Notes: generated from the sequence alone by a model not told the origin. Counted from the stretch's first letter, positions 36,186 through 44,704 are shown. The stretch: DNA of 64,000 bases from an uncultured Bacteroidales bacterium (GCA_902800925.1 CADCGD010000009.1:30597-94596); one strand, 5' to 3'. A program made the numbers and translations.

Positions 36186-36985
36186 AGTGCGTGGGGAGTG
36201 ATACTGAAACGTTTGGTGATGCCTATGAGGAAACGATGCGTCCAGACATGTTGGCGCAGGTTGTTAACCTTTGACTGCTGGATGTTTCCCAGATAGCCGA
36301 TGCGAAGAGTCAGCTTGCGAGTGATGGCTGCATCGAGTGTCAGCAGGTTGCGCCACTCTGGTGCTGAAACAAAGGAGGTAACGACGGCGTTGTTGTCGTA
36401 GTTACCACGATTGAAAATCTCATAGTAAGATTGTCCGTAGTTGGGCGAGAAACAGATGCCTGCCAAGGGTAAAGCCAGTTCGTAGCGTGCTACAAACTGT
36501 TTGTTGAACAACTGGAAACGATAGCTGGCAACACCTGTCGGCATGATGTTCAGATGAGCACGGGCTTGTGCAGGATTGTTACCGTTGGAGGTGTTGTAGA
36601 TGAATCCCAACGAGGCATTGAGCATTCCACCAGCTTGCAGATTCAATGCTCCGTCGAGTAGTTGCCAACGGTATAGCTTGCCCCAATAGAAGTTATAGGC
36701 TCCCTCCAGTTCCTGCTGAGTGTGACGACTGTCGCACGACGAGAGATTGCCCTCGTGTTCGATGATGGTTGACCACCTTTTGTCAGGGCGTTGGCGCTCG
36801 ACTGTAGCCAGAAAACTCACGCCCGTACCCTTGAAATGCTCATCAGAGAGATAGGTGTCAAGGATGTTGGTACCTCCTATACCTATCATCGTGCTACGGG
36901 TGACAACCTTCTGCGTGTCCGCAGACTGCGCCAATAGCGTAGCATATGGGACACACAAGGCTATGAGTATGAGCTTAATTTTCAT
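36182..36985 (-). CDS. DUF3316 family protein
   Basis: A 267-aa exported protein with a signal peptide ending in LLAQ. The mature start (VVTRSTMIGIGGTNILDTYLS) is the pattern I associate with DUF3316, a Bacteroidetes-specific probable OM barrel. Many aromatic alternating strands support a barrel. It overlaps parC by 11 bp and the S41 gene by 4 bp, so parC-DUF3316-S41 form one operon. Confidence 0.8.
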   Translation of the reverse strand: MKIKLILIALCVPYATLLAQSADTQKVVTRSTMIGIGGTNILDTYLSDEHFKGTGVSFLATVERQRPDKRWSTIIEHEGNLSSCDSRHTQQELEGAYNFYWGKLYRWQLLDGALNLQAGGMLNASLGFIYNTSNGNNPAQARAHLNIMPTGVASYRFQLFNKQFVARYELALPLAGICFSPNYGQSYYEIFNRGNYDNNAVVTSFVSAPEWRNLLTLDAAITRKLTLRIGYLGNIQQSKVNNLRQHVWTHRFLIGITKRFSITPHAL

Positions 36986-39683
36986 CGTCAGGGAATAGTC
37001 TAAGCTGTCCTGTCAGTTCGTCGAGGACCTGTTGCTGACTCTTGCCTGCATCGGGGTCGAGGTCTTCCTCTTCTTCATCCTCACTGTCTGGTGCTTCAGG
37101 AATCTCTGGCTGGCGCAGGGGTTCCAACTCCTCGATGCTGGCTATTTGCCAGGTGGTGAGTCTCTTACCCTTGGCCTTAAAGCCCTTGACGGCAATGAAC
37201 TGTTCGACATCTATTTCTTCGCTGCCTCTAAAGGCGTCGTTGCCACCATAGGTGACCAACAAGCGTGGATAGTAGGTGTCTGTCAGCAATATCTGCTGTG
37301 AGTTGGCATTCTCACCAATATAGTTCTGCTTGCGCTTCGTAGCCTCCATGAGGAAACGCTTGACATATGGATATCCTTGATTGTCAGCATCATAGAGTAC
37401 GCAACTCCATATCTTCTCTGGCTCATACTTCTCTATTCGCTGGATGTTGTCTTCGAAGTGTACATTGGGATCGAAGCCCGAAAGGTAGTAGTCTCCGTTC
37501 TGCAGGATGACAAGGATGCTGTCGCCATCGAAGAACTCACCCAGCAGACGTCCATGTTCGTCGTAGTTCAAGCGATTGACGTCTGGGTCGTACCACACCT
37601 TGCGACCACCCAGGGTAGAGTGCCCGTGACTCTTCAGTCCGATGCGGTGTATCTGGTACTTCGTCAGCAGGTTACCCTTGGCGGCACGTCCCTTGATGAG
37701 CACCTCTGAGAAGTCCTTGTCAAAGAAGATACGTTTCAGCTTGGGTGCTGGGTCGAGAGTGACCTTGATAATCTCAGCTTCGCCATTGGGGTTGGCAGTG
37801 AAATAAACGACACGTGAGCCTTCTGTGCCTGCTGTGATGTCGTATTCGCGATCGCGAGTAACACTAGAGACGTTAAAACGCTTGATATAATAATAGCCCT
37901 TGCGGCCATCGCGGTAGACGGCATTGTAGATAGTTCGTTGGTCGTTCTTCTTGAAGACGCTGATCCACATGACGTTCTTGCCAACAAATAGTTTTTCAGC
38001 CACTTTGACAACCTTGAACTTACCATCCTTATAGAAGATGATGATATCGTCGATGTCAGAGCAGTTGCAGACAAACTCGTCCTTCTTCAGACTGGTGCCG
38101 ATGAAACCGTCCTGACGATTGATGTAAAGCTTTTGGTTGGCCTCGACAACCTTCGTAGCTTCGATGGTGTCGAAGTTGCGGATTTCTGTCAGACGTGGAT
38201 GGGCCTTGCCGTACTTGTCCTTCAGGAACTGGAACCACTGGGCTGTCACCTCTACCAGGTTAGCCAGATCGCGATTGATTTCCTCAATCTCCGCCTGGAT
38301 GCGGGCCATGAGTTCATCGGCTTTGTCTTTGTTGAACTTCAGGATGCGTTGCATCTTGATTTCCAACAACTTCAAGATGTCGTCCTTCGTGACCTCACGA
38401 ACCATCTGCGGATAGAAGGGTGTCAAGCGCTCGTCGATGTGTTCACAAACAGCATCGATATTGGGTGCCTGCTCGAATTTCTTGTCCTTATAGATGCGCT
38501 CCTCGATGAATATCTTCTCCAGCGAACAGAAGTGCAGCTGTTCCAGAAGCTCGCCCTTGCGAATCTCCAGCTCCTGACGAATCAGGTCCTTGGTGCGGTC
38601 TGTCGAGTGGCGCAACACGTCGCTCACTGTCAGGAACTGAGGTTTGTTGTCCTCGATGACACAGCAGTTAGGCGAGATATTGATTTCGCAATCCGAGAAA
38701 GCATAGAGGGCATCGAGTGTTTTGTCGCTCGACACACCAGGAGCCAGCTGGACTTGTATCTCTACTTTGGCAGCTGTCAGGTCCTCCACATGACGAGCCT
38801 TGATTTTACCTTTCTCGATAGCCTTCAGAATACTGTCAATCACCGTTTCTGTGGTCTTGGAGAAAGGTATCTCGCGGATGACGAGCGTCTTAGAATCGAG
38901 CTTTTCTATCTTGGCACGCACCTTCAGTACACCACCACGCTGTCCATCGTTGTATTTGCTGACGTCAATGCTACCACCTGTGGGGAAGTCGGGGTAGAGG
39001 TGGAACTCCTCGCCATGCAGATAGCTGATGGCGGCATCACATATTTCGCAGAAGTTATGCGGCAGAATCTTCGACGACAGACCTACGGCAATACCTTCAG
39101 CCCCCTGAGCCAGTAACAGTGGGAACTTGACAGGCAGGGTGATGGGCTCTTTGTTACGTCCATCGTATGACATTTGCCAGTCGGTGGTCTTGGGATTGAA
39201 GACGGTATCAAGGGCAAACTTGCTCAGTCGTGCCTCGATATATCGAGGCGCAGCAGCTCTGTTACCTGTCAGAATGTTACCCCAGTTACCCTGTGTGTCG
39301 ATGAGCAGGTCCTTCTGTCCCATCTGTACCAGTGCGTCACCAATACTGGCGTCGCCGTGGGGGTGGAACTGCATGGTGTGACCCACAATGTTTGCTACCT
39401 TATTATATCTGCCATCGTCCATGCGCTTCATGGAGTGCAGAATGCGGCGCTGTACGGGTTTCAGACCGTCCTCAATATGTGGCACGGCACGCTCCAGAAT
39501 AACATAGGAGGCGTAGTCCAGAAACCAGTTCTGATACATGCCGCTCAAATGATGCACGGCAGCAGCGTCGAAACGGTTTACGGGCTTATAGTCGGAGTGT
39601 CCTGCACCCTCTGCTGACTCTTCCTGTTGTTCTGAAGCGTCCTGCTCCAAGATTTCGCTGTCTTCTCTTATCTCGTCATCCAT
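36975..39683 (-). CDS. parC: DNA topoisomerase IV subunit A
   Basis: A 902-aa type IIA topoisomerase subunit that cuts and religates DNA for decatenation. The N-terminal domain shows GLKPVQRRILHSM and the active-site Tyr in AAPRYIEARLS (about 142-152). A Bacteroidetes-type C-terminal beta-propeller follows (GRAAKGNLLTKY, GHSTLGGRKVWYD). Both ends are very acidic (first 30 residues; PEAPDSEDEEEEDLDPDAG near 855). The partner parE is not in the window. Its own perfect promoter precedes it. Confidence 0.93.
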   Translation of the reverse strand: MDDEIREDSEILEQDASEQQEESAEGAGHSDYKPVNRFDAAAVHHLSGMYQNWFLDYASYVILERAVPHIEDGLKPVQRRILHSMKRMDDGRYNKVANIVGHTMQFHPHGDASIGDALVQMGQKDLLIDTQGNWGNILTGNRAAAPRYIEARLSKFALDTVFNPKTTDWQMSYDGRNKEPITLPVKFPLLLAQGAEGIAVGLSSKILPHNFCEICDAAISYLHGEEFHLYPDFPTGGSIDVSKYNDGQRGGVLKVRAKIEKLDSKTLVIREIPFSKTTETVIDSILKAIEKGKIKARHVEDLTAAKVEIQVQLAPGVSSDKTLDALYAFSDCEINISPNCCVIEDNKPQFLTVSDVLRHSTDRTKDLIRQELEIRKGELLEQLHFCSLEKIFIEERIYKDKKFEQAPNIDAVCEHIDERLTPFYPQMVREVTKDDILKLLEIKMQRILKFNKDKADELMARIQAEIEEINRDLANLVEVTAQWFQFLKDKYGKAHPRLTEIRNFDTIEATKVVEANQKLYINRQDGFIGTSLKKDEFVCNCSDIDDIIIFYKDGKFKVVKVAEKLFVGKNVMWISVFKKNDQRTIYNAVYRDGRKGYYYIKRFNVSSVTRDREYDITAGTEGSRVVYFTANPNGEAEIIKVTLDPAPKLKRIFFDKDFSEVLIKGRAAKGNLLTKYQIHRIGLKSHGHSTLGGRKVWYDPDVNRLNYDEHGRLLGEFFDGDSILVILQNGDYYLSGFDPNVHFEDNIQRIEKYEPEKIWSCVLYDADNQGYPYVKRFLMEATKRKQNYIGENANSQQILLTDTYYPRLLVTYGGNDAFRGSEEIDVEQFIAVKGFKAKGKRLTTWQIASIEELEPLRQPEIPEAPDSEDEEEEDLDPDAGKSQQQVLDELTGQLRLFPDDEN

Positions 39684-39711
39684 AGATTAGGGTAGAATTT
39701 TGAATTTCCTG

Positions 39712-39743
39712 CAAAATTATAAAAAAACAGTGAGAATGCCAAA
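39712..39743 (-). promoter_or_regulatory. parC promoter
   Basis: Minus strand -33 TTTG (39743-39740), 20 bp, -7 TAATTTTG (39719-39712). The leader is about 25 nt. Confidence 0.8.
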
Positions 39744-39750
39744 TTTTATG

Positions 39751-40902
39751 CTAAAAAATCCGAATTCTGATGCGTCGATAGAACAAACAGCCGATAGCAA
39801 GTAGAATAACCAGTGCGGTAACGACGAAGGCCCAGACGTTGGTGACTCGCGAGGTGATGGTTACATCGAAGGGGTGGGGAATGAGTCGTTCGCCAGAGAA
39901 CCTATAGCGTACCACGTTGCCGTCTACCACGCCTTTGCCCGCGTCGATGACCTTGCCTGGCATCACATAGTCCAACATGGGTTTCATCGTTGCCAGATTA
40001 TTAAAACTCTTGTACTTCGTTTCGAGCATGCGTTCCCATTTGGTGCTGTCACTAAACAGGGGGGTATAGGCATCTGACTGATAGAAATCCTTGATGATGT
40101 TGCTAATCTGACTGATGCTGTTGAACAAATCCATGTTGCGCACCGCAGGAGACATGACGATGGAATCCTTTAAGGCTATATACTGTTCTTTGCTGACAGG
40201 AGGATTCTTGACATCATTATAGTGTAACCAAACTTGAGCATAGACAAAGGACATCGTGCAGGCATTTAACCAATGACTGATTCTTGCCTCGATATCGTCC
40301 AACATCTCTTTCTGTTCTGCACCAGTGAGGCCTTCAGCAAGGTTAGGTTCACCTGTGAACCAATAAGATGCGGAGTCGGCATTGACAAAACGGTCTAAGG
40401 GAACAGGGAATATCTGGTTGATATCCGTGATAGCAAGCGCCTCTTTATAGGTGTAATCAGTATAGAACCACTTGAAGTGCTTGTCGAACGATGCTGTTGC
40501 CTTGAATAGATGACGGACAGCTTGGGTGAGCGAGTCGCTCATCTCGTTGACATTCTGGTACTGGCGCTTGACGTGCATCAGGCCCGTTTGTGGCTTGTCT
40601 TGCTCAGACCATACGTTCATCAGACTATCCCATTGTAGCTCTGACATAGGACAGGTATGACGGACTGAATCGCCCTTGATGGACCAAGTACGTTCCCAAT
40701 CGGGACCAAAGTGTAAACCGTTGCTTTGAATGGGCTCGTTGAGTGACGCCATCACAGTCTCTTGATCTGGATGAAACGTCATCTCACGGCTGCAAGTGCC
40801 GTCTTCGTTGATGATGGTGAGCATGCGCTCATCGTCGTTGCTACAGGAGGTCATCAACAGCACGGCTGCTGCCACAATGGTAAGGATTCTATTTGTTTTC
40901 AT
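39751..40902 (-). CDS. Lipoprotein with C-terminal membrane segment, sigma-factor operon
   Basis: A 383-aa protein with lipobox MTSC (Cys20), a soluble domain of about 330 residues, and a C-terminal hydrophobic helix (VWAFVVTALVILLAIGCLFY) ending in RRIRIRIF. I do not recognise the domain. It overlaps the anti-sigma-like gene by 14 bp, so it is the third gene of a sigma/anti-sigma/lipoprotein operon and could be the envelope sensor or a regulated output. A lipid anchor plus a C-terminal transmembrane helix is unusual. Confidence 0.75.
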   Translation of the reverse strand: MKTNRILTIVAAAVLLMTSCSNDDERMLTIINEDGTCSREMTFHPDQETVMASLNEPIQSNGLHFGPDWERTWSIKGDSVRHTCPMSELQWDSLMNVWSEQDKPQTGLMHVKRQYQNVNEMSDSLTQAVRHLFKATASFDKHFKWFYTDYTYKEALAITDINQIFPVPLDRFVNADSASYWFTGEPNLAEGLTGAEQKEMLDDIEARISHWLNACTMSFVYAQVWLHYNDVKNPPVSKEQYIALKDSIVMSPAVRNMDLFNSISQISNIIKDFYQSDAYTPLFSDSTKWERMLETKYKSFNNLATMKPMLDYVMPGKVIDAGKGVVDGNVVRYRFSGERLIPHPFDVTITSRVTNVWAFVVTALVILLAIGCLFYRRIRIRIF

Positions 40903-41350
40903 AAGTCATCTTTTTTATTTGTTGGTAAAAATGAGGTTGAGCCTTGCGTCGTTCCAAGTAGCACGTCAGGATTTCCCGGGGTGTACCTTCTGTGCAGTAG
41001 GCTTTTTGTGGTGTCGGCTTACCTTGATGGTGTGCTGTTTCTGTTTTTGTTTCAGGAGTCTGTTGCAGCCAGAAGAACAGGCCTACCAAATAAATGGCAG
41101 CGATAGAGGTGATGGTGCGGAGGGCAACCAGTATGGCTGATGGTTTCTTCTGCTCTTGCTTGCGCTGTTCCATGATGGTATCGTATTCAGCCTCGCCAGT
41201 AGTCAACTCGCCCAGCATCAGGCTGATGGCCTGCCACTCTTCGGGCAGGTTGTCGCCCTGTAATTCGCGAGCCAGTTGGCGCTCTTCCTCAGGAGATGTC
41301 TCTCCCTCCAGATATTTGTTGATGAGTTGTTGTATCTCTTTGTTCGTCAT
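40889..41350 (-). CDS. Putative anti-sigma factor
   Basis: A 153-aa single-pass membrane protein. The N-terminal cytoplasmic part (LINKYLEGETSPEEERQL) resembles the opening of anti-sigma proteins in Bacteroidetes. The transmembrane segment is ITSIAAIYLVGLFFWL (about 80-95), followed by a 60-residue periplasmic tail with two Cys. It overlaps the ECF sigma gene by 4 bp, which fits a sigma/anti-sigma pair. No zinc-finger HxxxCxxC motif is visible. Confidence 0.72.
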   Translation of the reverse strand: MTNKEIQQLINKYLEGETSPEEERQLARELQGDNLPEEWQAISLMLGELTTGEAEYDTIMEQRKQEQKKPSAILVALRTITSIAAIYLVGLFFWLQQTPETKTETAHHQGKPTPQKAYCTEGTPREILTCYLERRKAQPHFYQQIKKMTYENK

Positions 41351-41865
41351 AGCTTCATTCTCCTTGTTAGTTCTGTCAGTACTTTCTTTCTCGCTGTCGA
41401 TAGCATTACCACTACTGAGGCTTTCGGAATGCCCGTCTGTTCAGCGATGTCTGCTGTCGAGAGCCCTTCCGTCTGTCGCATCTCGAAGAGCTGTCGTTCT
41501 CGTGGTTTCAACAGTGCCACGACTTCGTCCATCATGCGCTGTGTGTCCTGCGCTTCCAAGCGTTCCTGCGGAGAGTCTGACGTGTCTTCCTGACGCTGCA
41601 TCCTCGGACTGATGTCTTCAAGGCGCTGCTGCTTGGCACTCTTCCGCTTCCTATAGAGGTTGACACAGCAGTTCTTTGCCACCCTGACGGCCAGACCAGA
41701 CACGTTGCGCCCGCTGTCTATCCGCTTGCAGTAGTGCCACAGCTGCACCATCGCGTCCTGTGCCACATCCTCGGCATCGTCCTGTGATCCGAAGAAGTCC
41801 AGCGCCACTTTCAGCATCTGCGACCTTAACTCTTGGGCAATATGTTCGAATTCTGACTGTGTCAT
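41347..41865 (-). CDS. ECF-type RNA polymerase sigma factor
   Basis: A sigma-70 region 2 (DDAEDVAQDAMVQLW) and region 4 (LKPRERQLFEMRQTEGLSTADIAEQTGIP with the helix-turn-helix) are present and region 3 is missing, as in ECF factors. I prefer the ATG at 41865 (MTQSEFEHIAQ, 172 aa); the frame is open to 41892. It heads the operon with the anti-sigma-like gene and the 383-aa lipoprotein, pointing to a cell-envelope signal response. Confidence 0.9.
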   Translation of the reverse strand: MTQSEFEHIAQELRSQMLKVALDFFGSQDDAEDVAQDAMVQLWHYCKRIDSGRNVSGLAVRVAKNCCVNLYRKRKSAKQQRLEDISPRMQRQEDTSDSPQERLEAQDTQRMMDEVVALLKPRERQLFEMRQTEGLSTADIAEQTGIPKASVVVMLSTARKKVLTELTRRMKL

Positions 41866-41995
41866 ACATATATAATACGCAGCAACTGCCAAATTATTAA
41901 GTCAGAATAGCATTTTATTTTAAGAAAAAGTTGTGCATATTCTGTTCCTGCATATTTATGACGTTTTTGTAAACAAGGTCGTAAAAAATGAAAAG

Positions 41996-42303
41996 AAGAC
42001 TGTCAGACTGACAAAACGCCGATGTGCAGGGCATTTGCAGTCTTTTTGGAGACTGGCAAGACTGACAGGAGACTGACAGTCTTCTGCCACGTAATAGCTG
42101 TATAAACGATAAATTCTCTAGAGAATTTTAGTCGTATACTACTGATACACAGAAAATTCTCTAGAGAATTCCAAGAATTACCTAGACAATATATTCCGGT
42201 AGAGTTTAAGATTGGTGGGCTGTCAGTCTCTTGTCAGTCTTGACAGTCTCTAAAATGGCCTCAATCCCTTTGTGCATCGGCGTTTTGTCAGTCTGACAGT
42301 CTT
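41996..42303. repeat. 308-bp nested inverted-repeat element
   Basis: Outer arms of 29 bp are perfect (41996-42024 with 42275-42303). After an unconserved 24-nt spacer on each side come inner arms of 33 bp with three mismatches (42049-42081 with 42218-42250). Each arm is built of repeated RGACTGnCA-like units about 10 bp apart. The 136-bp centre holds two identical perfect 16-bp palindromes, AATTCTCTAGAGAATT (42112-42127 and 42155-42170). There is no ORF inside. It lies between the ECF sigma gene and the 3' end of RAYT copy 2. The rest of the 41893-42329 gap contains nothing I recognise. Confidence 0.9.
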
Positions 42304-42329
42304 GAACTCATTTTTAAATAGTTGGATAG

Positions 42330-43439
42330 TCATTCACAGAGCTCCAGTGCCATCAAGTTCATCTGCGTACATTGTGCTGCCGTCAGCAGCCGCTTCTCAT
42401 TATGGTGCTCCCAAGGCGAAAGCATCAGCAATGTTCCCTGCCCACAAGCATAGAATTGCTCACCGTGGGGCTTTGACAAGGGTGTAAAACCGTTTTCCAT
42501 AATCACAATAGTAGGCAGACCCGCATTGAAGGCAGCACGCATCACCCGTTTCTCGCCAGGCGAGATAGCTGGTGAAACAAGCACTGCTCCTTGGCGAGCC
42601 TCTTCCATATACCGCTCAACTTCCCTGGCAATCTCCTCGTCACTCAGCCGTCGTGACACGCGAACAGCCTTGCGCTTAGCCGCTTTCAGCAACTCACGGT
42701 TCCCAATGCCGCTAAAACAGTGTTGACCTATTTGCAATCCAAAGAATGGGCGAAGCCACTCTGGTCGCGCCCGCTTCATCAAAAGCCGTCGCGGATTGTC
42801 GTGCAAGTAGTTCTGCCAAGCTGGCAGCTCGTCATAGGAGCGGAGTATCAAGTCGTTATAACCCTTGGCAAAGAGCGGGCGGTATGCCTGGGAGGTTCCT
42901 TGCTGCGGTACTAGCAACCCTTGCAACGGCAAAGCCGTTACCTGCTGAGAACTAACTGTCCTCTTCTCTGTAGGTCGCGCCTCCTTCTCTATCGCTCCTG
43001 CGCCATTCTCCGTAGGTTGCGGCTCTGCCGCAGCAATCAGCGCCTTCTCCGCCTTCCTGCAGCCCGCTTTGAACCCCGATATCACTTGCCCTAAATGCAC
43101 GGGCAGTTGCTCGCGTACAAAGAGGATGCCGTGCATGTGGTCGGGCATCATCTGTACGGTCATCACCTCAATCTGCGGGTAGTAGTCGTGAATGCCCATC
43201 CACTCGCTCTGTACGGCTTGCCCCAACGCTGTCAACTCAATGCGAGGTTCATCTATGCTTCCTTTAGGTGCAAAGGCATTGCCGACGAGCCTGCCGAACA
43301 CTGGACGGCGCCCTTCCACCTCCAGCGTTATCATATACATGCGTCGCTCAGTATAGTCGTGATGGTCGTCACGCCGTTTCATCGAGGCCTTTTTCTCGCC
43401 TGCATGTTCCTTCTTTGCTGCAATCTGCTCGTCAGTCAT
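42330..43439 (-). CDS. RAYT-like HUH transposase fused to a DprA-like Rossmann domain (copy 2)
   Basis: A 369-aa paralogue of the gene at 18350-19414 with the same layout. HUH motif MPDHMHGI (98-105; His101, His103), probable catalytic Tyr194 in AKGYNDLI, then YLHDNPRRLLMKR. A variable linker (about 138-185) separates them. The C-terminal DprA-like part shows GAVLVSPAISPGEKRVM (284-300), ENGFTPLSKPHG and SPWEHHNEKR. The start at 43439 aligns residue by residue with copy 1 (17 residues to AGEKK) and lies 9 nt after a -7 box; the frame is open to 43478. It sits inside the remains of a hepT gene and next to a 308-bp inverted-repeat element. Confidence 0.82.
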   Translation of the reverse strand: MTDEQIAAKKEHAGEKKASMKRRDDHHDYTERRMYMITLEVEGRRPVFGRLVGNAFAPKGSIDEPRIELTALGQAVQSEWMGIHDYYPQIEVMTVQMMPDHMHGILFVREQLPVHLGQVISGFKAGCRKAEKALIAAAEPQPTENGAGAIEKEARPTEKRTVSSQQVTALPLQGLLVPQQGTSQAYRPLFAKGYNDLILRSYDELPAWQNYLHDNPRRLLMKRARPEWLRPFFGLQIGQHCFSGIGNRELLKAAKRKAVRVSRRLSDEEIAREVERYMEEARQGAVLVSPAISPGEKRVMRAAFNAGLPTIVIMENGFTPLSKPHGEQFYACGQGTLLMLSPWEHHNEKRLLTAAQCTQMNLMALELCE

Positions 43440-43447
43440 AATGCTCG

Positions 43448-43479
43448 CAAAGATATGAAAAATTTCTGACATCTGCAAG
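43448..43479 (-). promoter_or_regulatory. Promoter of RAYT copy 2
   Basis: Minus strand -33 CTTG (43479-43476, 3/4), 20 bp, -7 TATCTTTG (43455-43448). The box ends 8 nt before the ATG at 43439, again predicting an almost leaderless mRNA. Confidence 0.72.
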
Positions 43480-43527
43480 CAAACGTCAGGGAATTTGTTT
43501 CATATATAACTAATACAGCCACGAGAC

Positions 43528-43574
43528 AGCTGTATAAGTACCCCGTATACAGCTAAGCCAGTGCTGGCTTAGCT
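43528..43574. repeat. REP-like double hairpin upstream of RAYT copy 2
   Basis: Two adjacent, slightly overlapping palindromes: AGCTGTAT (43528-43535) with ATACAGCT (43547-43554), and a perfect 11-bp stem AGCTAAGCCAG (43551-43561) with CTGGCTTAGCT (43564-43574) around a 2-nt centre. The 10-mer AGCTGTATAA at 43528 is repeated directly at 42097 inside the 308-bp element, beyond the other end of the gene. Confidence 0.85.
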
Positions 43575-43655
43575 GTTCCCGACATACTGAAATATCGTGT
43601 CTATGGCCTGAATCATATCATTCAGACGCTTGGGATCATTACGCTGCTCTCTCAT
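43569..43655 (-). pseudogene. HepT (DUF86) toxin remnant
   Basis: A 28-codon frame (MREQRNDPKRLNDMIQAID start) matches the opening of HepT/HEPN toxins. It stops where the REP-like palindrome begins (43574), so the remaining ~80 residues, including the RxxxxH active site, are gone. It overlaps the MntA-like stop by 17 bp, the usual arrangement of MntA-HepT pairs. The missing part is not found beyond the RAYT element. Confidence 0.75.
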
Positions 43656-43842
43656 AAATCAGAATTTTGTCACGATCTGCACTCTCACGGGCAAAAGACA
43701 TCAGACCACCATCTGTGATTAAGTCTACTTCACAACCCAAGAGATCTTTCAAATCTTCATACATGCCACTAAGAGTAAACAGACTGAAATGTTGCGTCTT
43801 GAAATACTCAGCAATCTTGCGTGTCATCGTCTCTCTATTCAT
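43639..43842 (-). pseudogene. MntA-like nucleotidyltransferase antitoxin remnant with core deletion
   Basis: 67 codons from MNRETMTRKIAEYFKTQ to KILIYERAA. The first 17 residues and the last ~50 (LFTLSGMYEDLKDLLGCEVDLI then RDKILIYER) match family ends, but the ~35-40 residues holding the GSxxRGE and DxD catalytic core are missing in frame at about 43791. The product cannot be an active nucleotidyltransferase. An alternative ATG is at 43851. Confidence 0.78.
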
Positions 43843-43866
43843 AGGCAACATGAATTGTTCTGTCTG

Positions 43867-43898
43867 CAAATGTAGCAAGAATTATCTAAAGTTCCAAA
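43867..43898 (-). promoter_or_regulatory. Promoter of the MntA-HepT remnant
   Basis: Minus strand -33 TTTG (43898-43895), 20 bp, -7 TACATTTG (43874-43867). The promoter is intact although both genes are broken. Confidence 0.75.
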
Positions 43899-44033
43899 CT
43901 TTTGGCGAATTATTTGTGGAATGGGACATCTGTGGACATATTGAAATAGGAACAGATATCCGCTTTTGATGAAAAAAATACTACGATTGGGTAATTTTTT
44001 TTGTAAAAAGTGTTGAATAATAAAAATAAACAG

Positions 44034-44041
44034 TAATTTTG
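44034..44041 (+). promoter_or_regulatory. -7 box of the lipocalin-like lipoprotein gene
   Basis: TAATTTTG 40 nt before the ATG at 44081; a TTG at 44013-44015 is near the -33 distance. Confidence 0.6.
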
Positions 44042-44080
44042 CATGATGAAATAATTATTAGTAACCTAAACGATAAAACA

Positions 44081-44572
44081 ATGAAAAAGTATTTTTGGAG
44101 TATGATGACCATCCTGATGATGGCAGTCATGTGTGTAGGTCTTACGGCCTGTGGTAGTGATGATGACGGCGATGGCGGCTCTTCGAGTGGTATAGTTGGT
44201 GTGTGGAAAAAAGTCTATAAGCGAACTACCTACTATGTGAAAGATAGTAGTGGCGAGTGGGTACAAAATGGACAGCCTTCGGAGAAGACGTATGAAGGAG
44301 AAGGTAGTGGTTTCCAGTTCATGTCAGGCAACAAAGCCCAAGAGGTTGACATTGATGCTAATGGTAATGTTACTCCCGATGGTGATGCTTTTGAGTACAA
44401 AATCGAGAATGGAAAACTTTATATGTTGGAGTTAGACCATCCTGAAGATGGATGGGAAAGTTTTGGAACCATCAATATCTCTGGTAACACGTTTGAACTC
44501 ACAAGTGAAAGTGGAAAGAGTACTAGCACTCGTAAAGAAGTTAAGCTTGAGAGATATAAGAAAATTAGCTAA
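44081..44572 (+). CDS. Lipocalin-like lipoprotein
   Basis: A 163-aa lipoprotein with lipobox LTAC followed by GSDDDGDGG, an acidic spacer typical of Prevotella surface lipoproteins. GIVGVWKKVY at about 38-47 is the G-x-W start of lipocalin-like domains; the rest is a small beta-barrel ending KEVKLERYKK. I chose the ATG at 44081 because the open frame begins inside the promoter (44039). Ligand unknown. Single gene with its own terminator. Confidence 0.8.
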   Translation: MKKYFWSMMTILMMAVMCVGLTACGSDDDGDGGSSSGIVGVWKKVYKRTTYYVKDSSGEWVQNGQPSEKTYEGEGSGFQFMSGNKAQEVDIDANGNVTPDGDAFEYKIENGKLYMLELDHPEDGWESFGTINISGNTFELTSESGKSTSTRKEVKLERYKKIS

Positions 44573-44594
44573 TTATTCTTATTCCTAAGAGCTG

Positions 44595-44645
44595 GAAAGC
44601 TGAAAAGTCGTATCAGTGTTGCGACTTTTCAGCTTTCTTCTTTCT
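44595..44645 (+). terminator. Terminator
   Basis: A perfect 16-bp stem (44595-44610 with 44622-44637) with an 11-nt loop, followed by a T/C-rich tail. Confidence 0.85.
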
Positions 44646-44696
44646 CTATATTATTAAATAATGTGTAAAAATGGTGGATTATTCATTGAAAATGAC

Positions 44697-44704
44697 TACC
44701 TTTG
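44697..44704 (+). promoter_or_regulatory. -7 box of glyS
   Basis: TACCTTTG 41 nt before the ATG. No good -33 element. Confidence 0.6.

Noticed and set aside
42112-42170. LexA-type or other known operator at the two 16-bp palindromes
   Set aside because: No gene starts nearby in a suitable orientation and the sequence matches no operator I can name with confidence.
41996-42303. Complete insertion sequence
   Set aside because: Despite terminal inverted repeats there is no internal ORF and no target duplication that I can see; at most it is a non-autonomous element.
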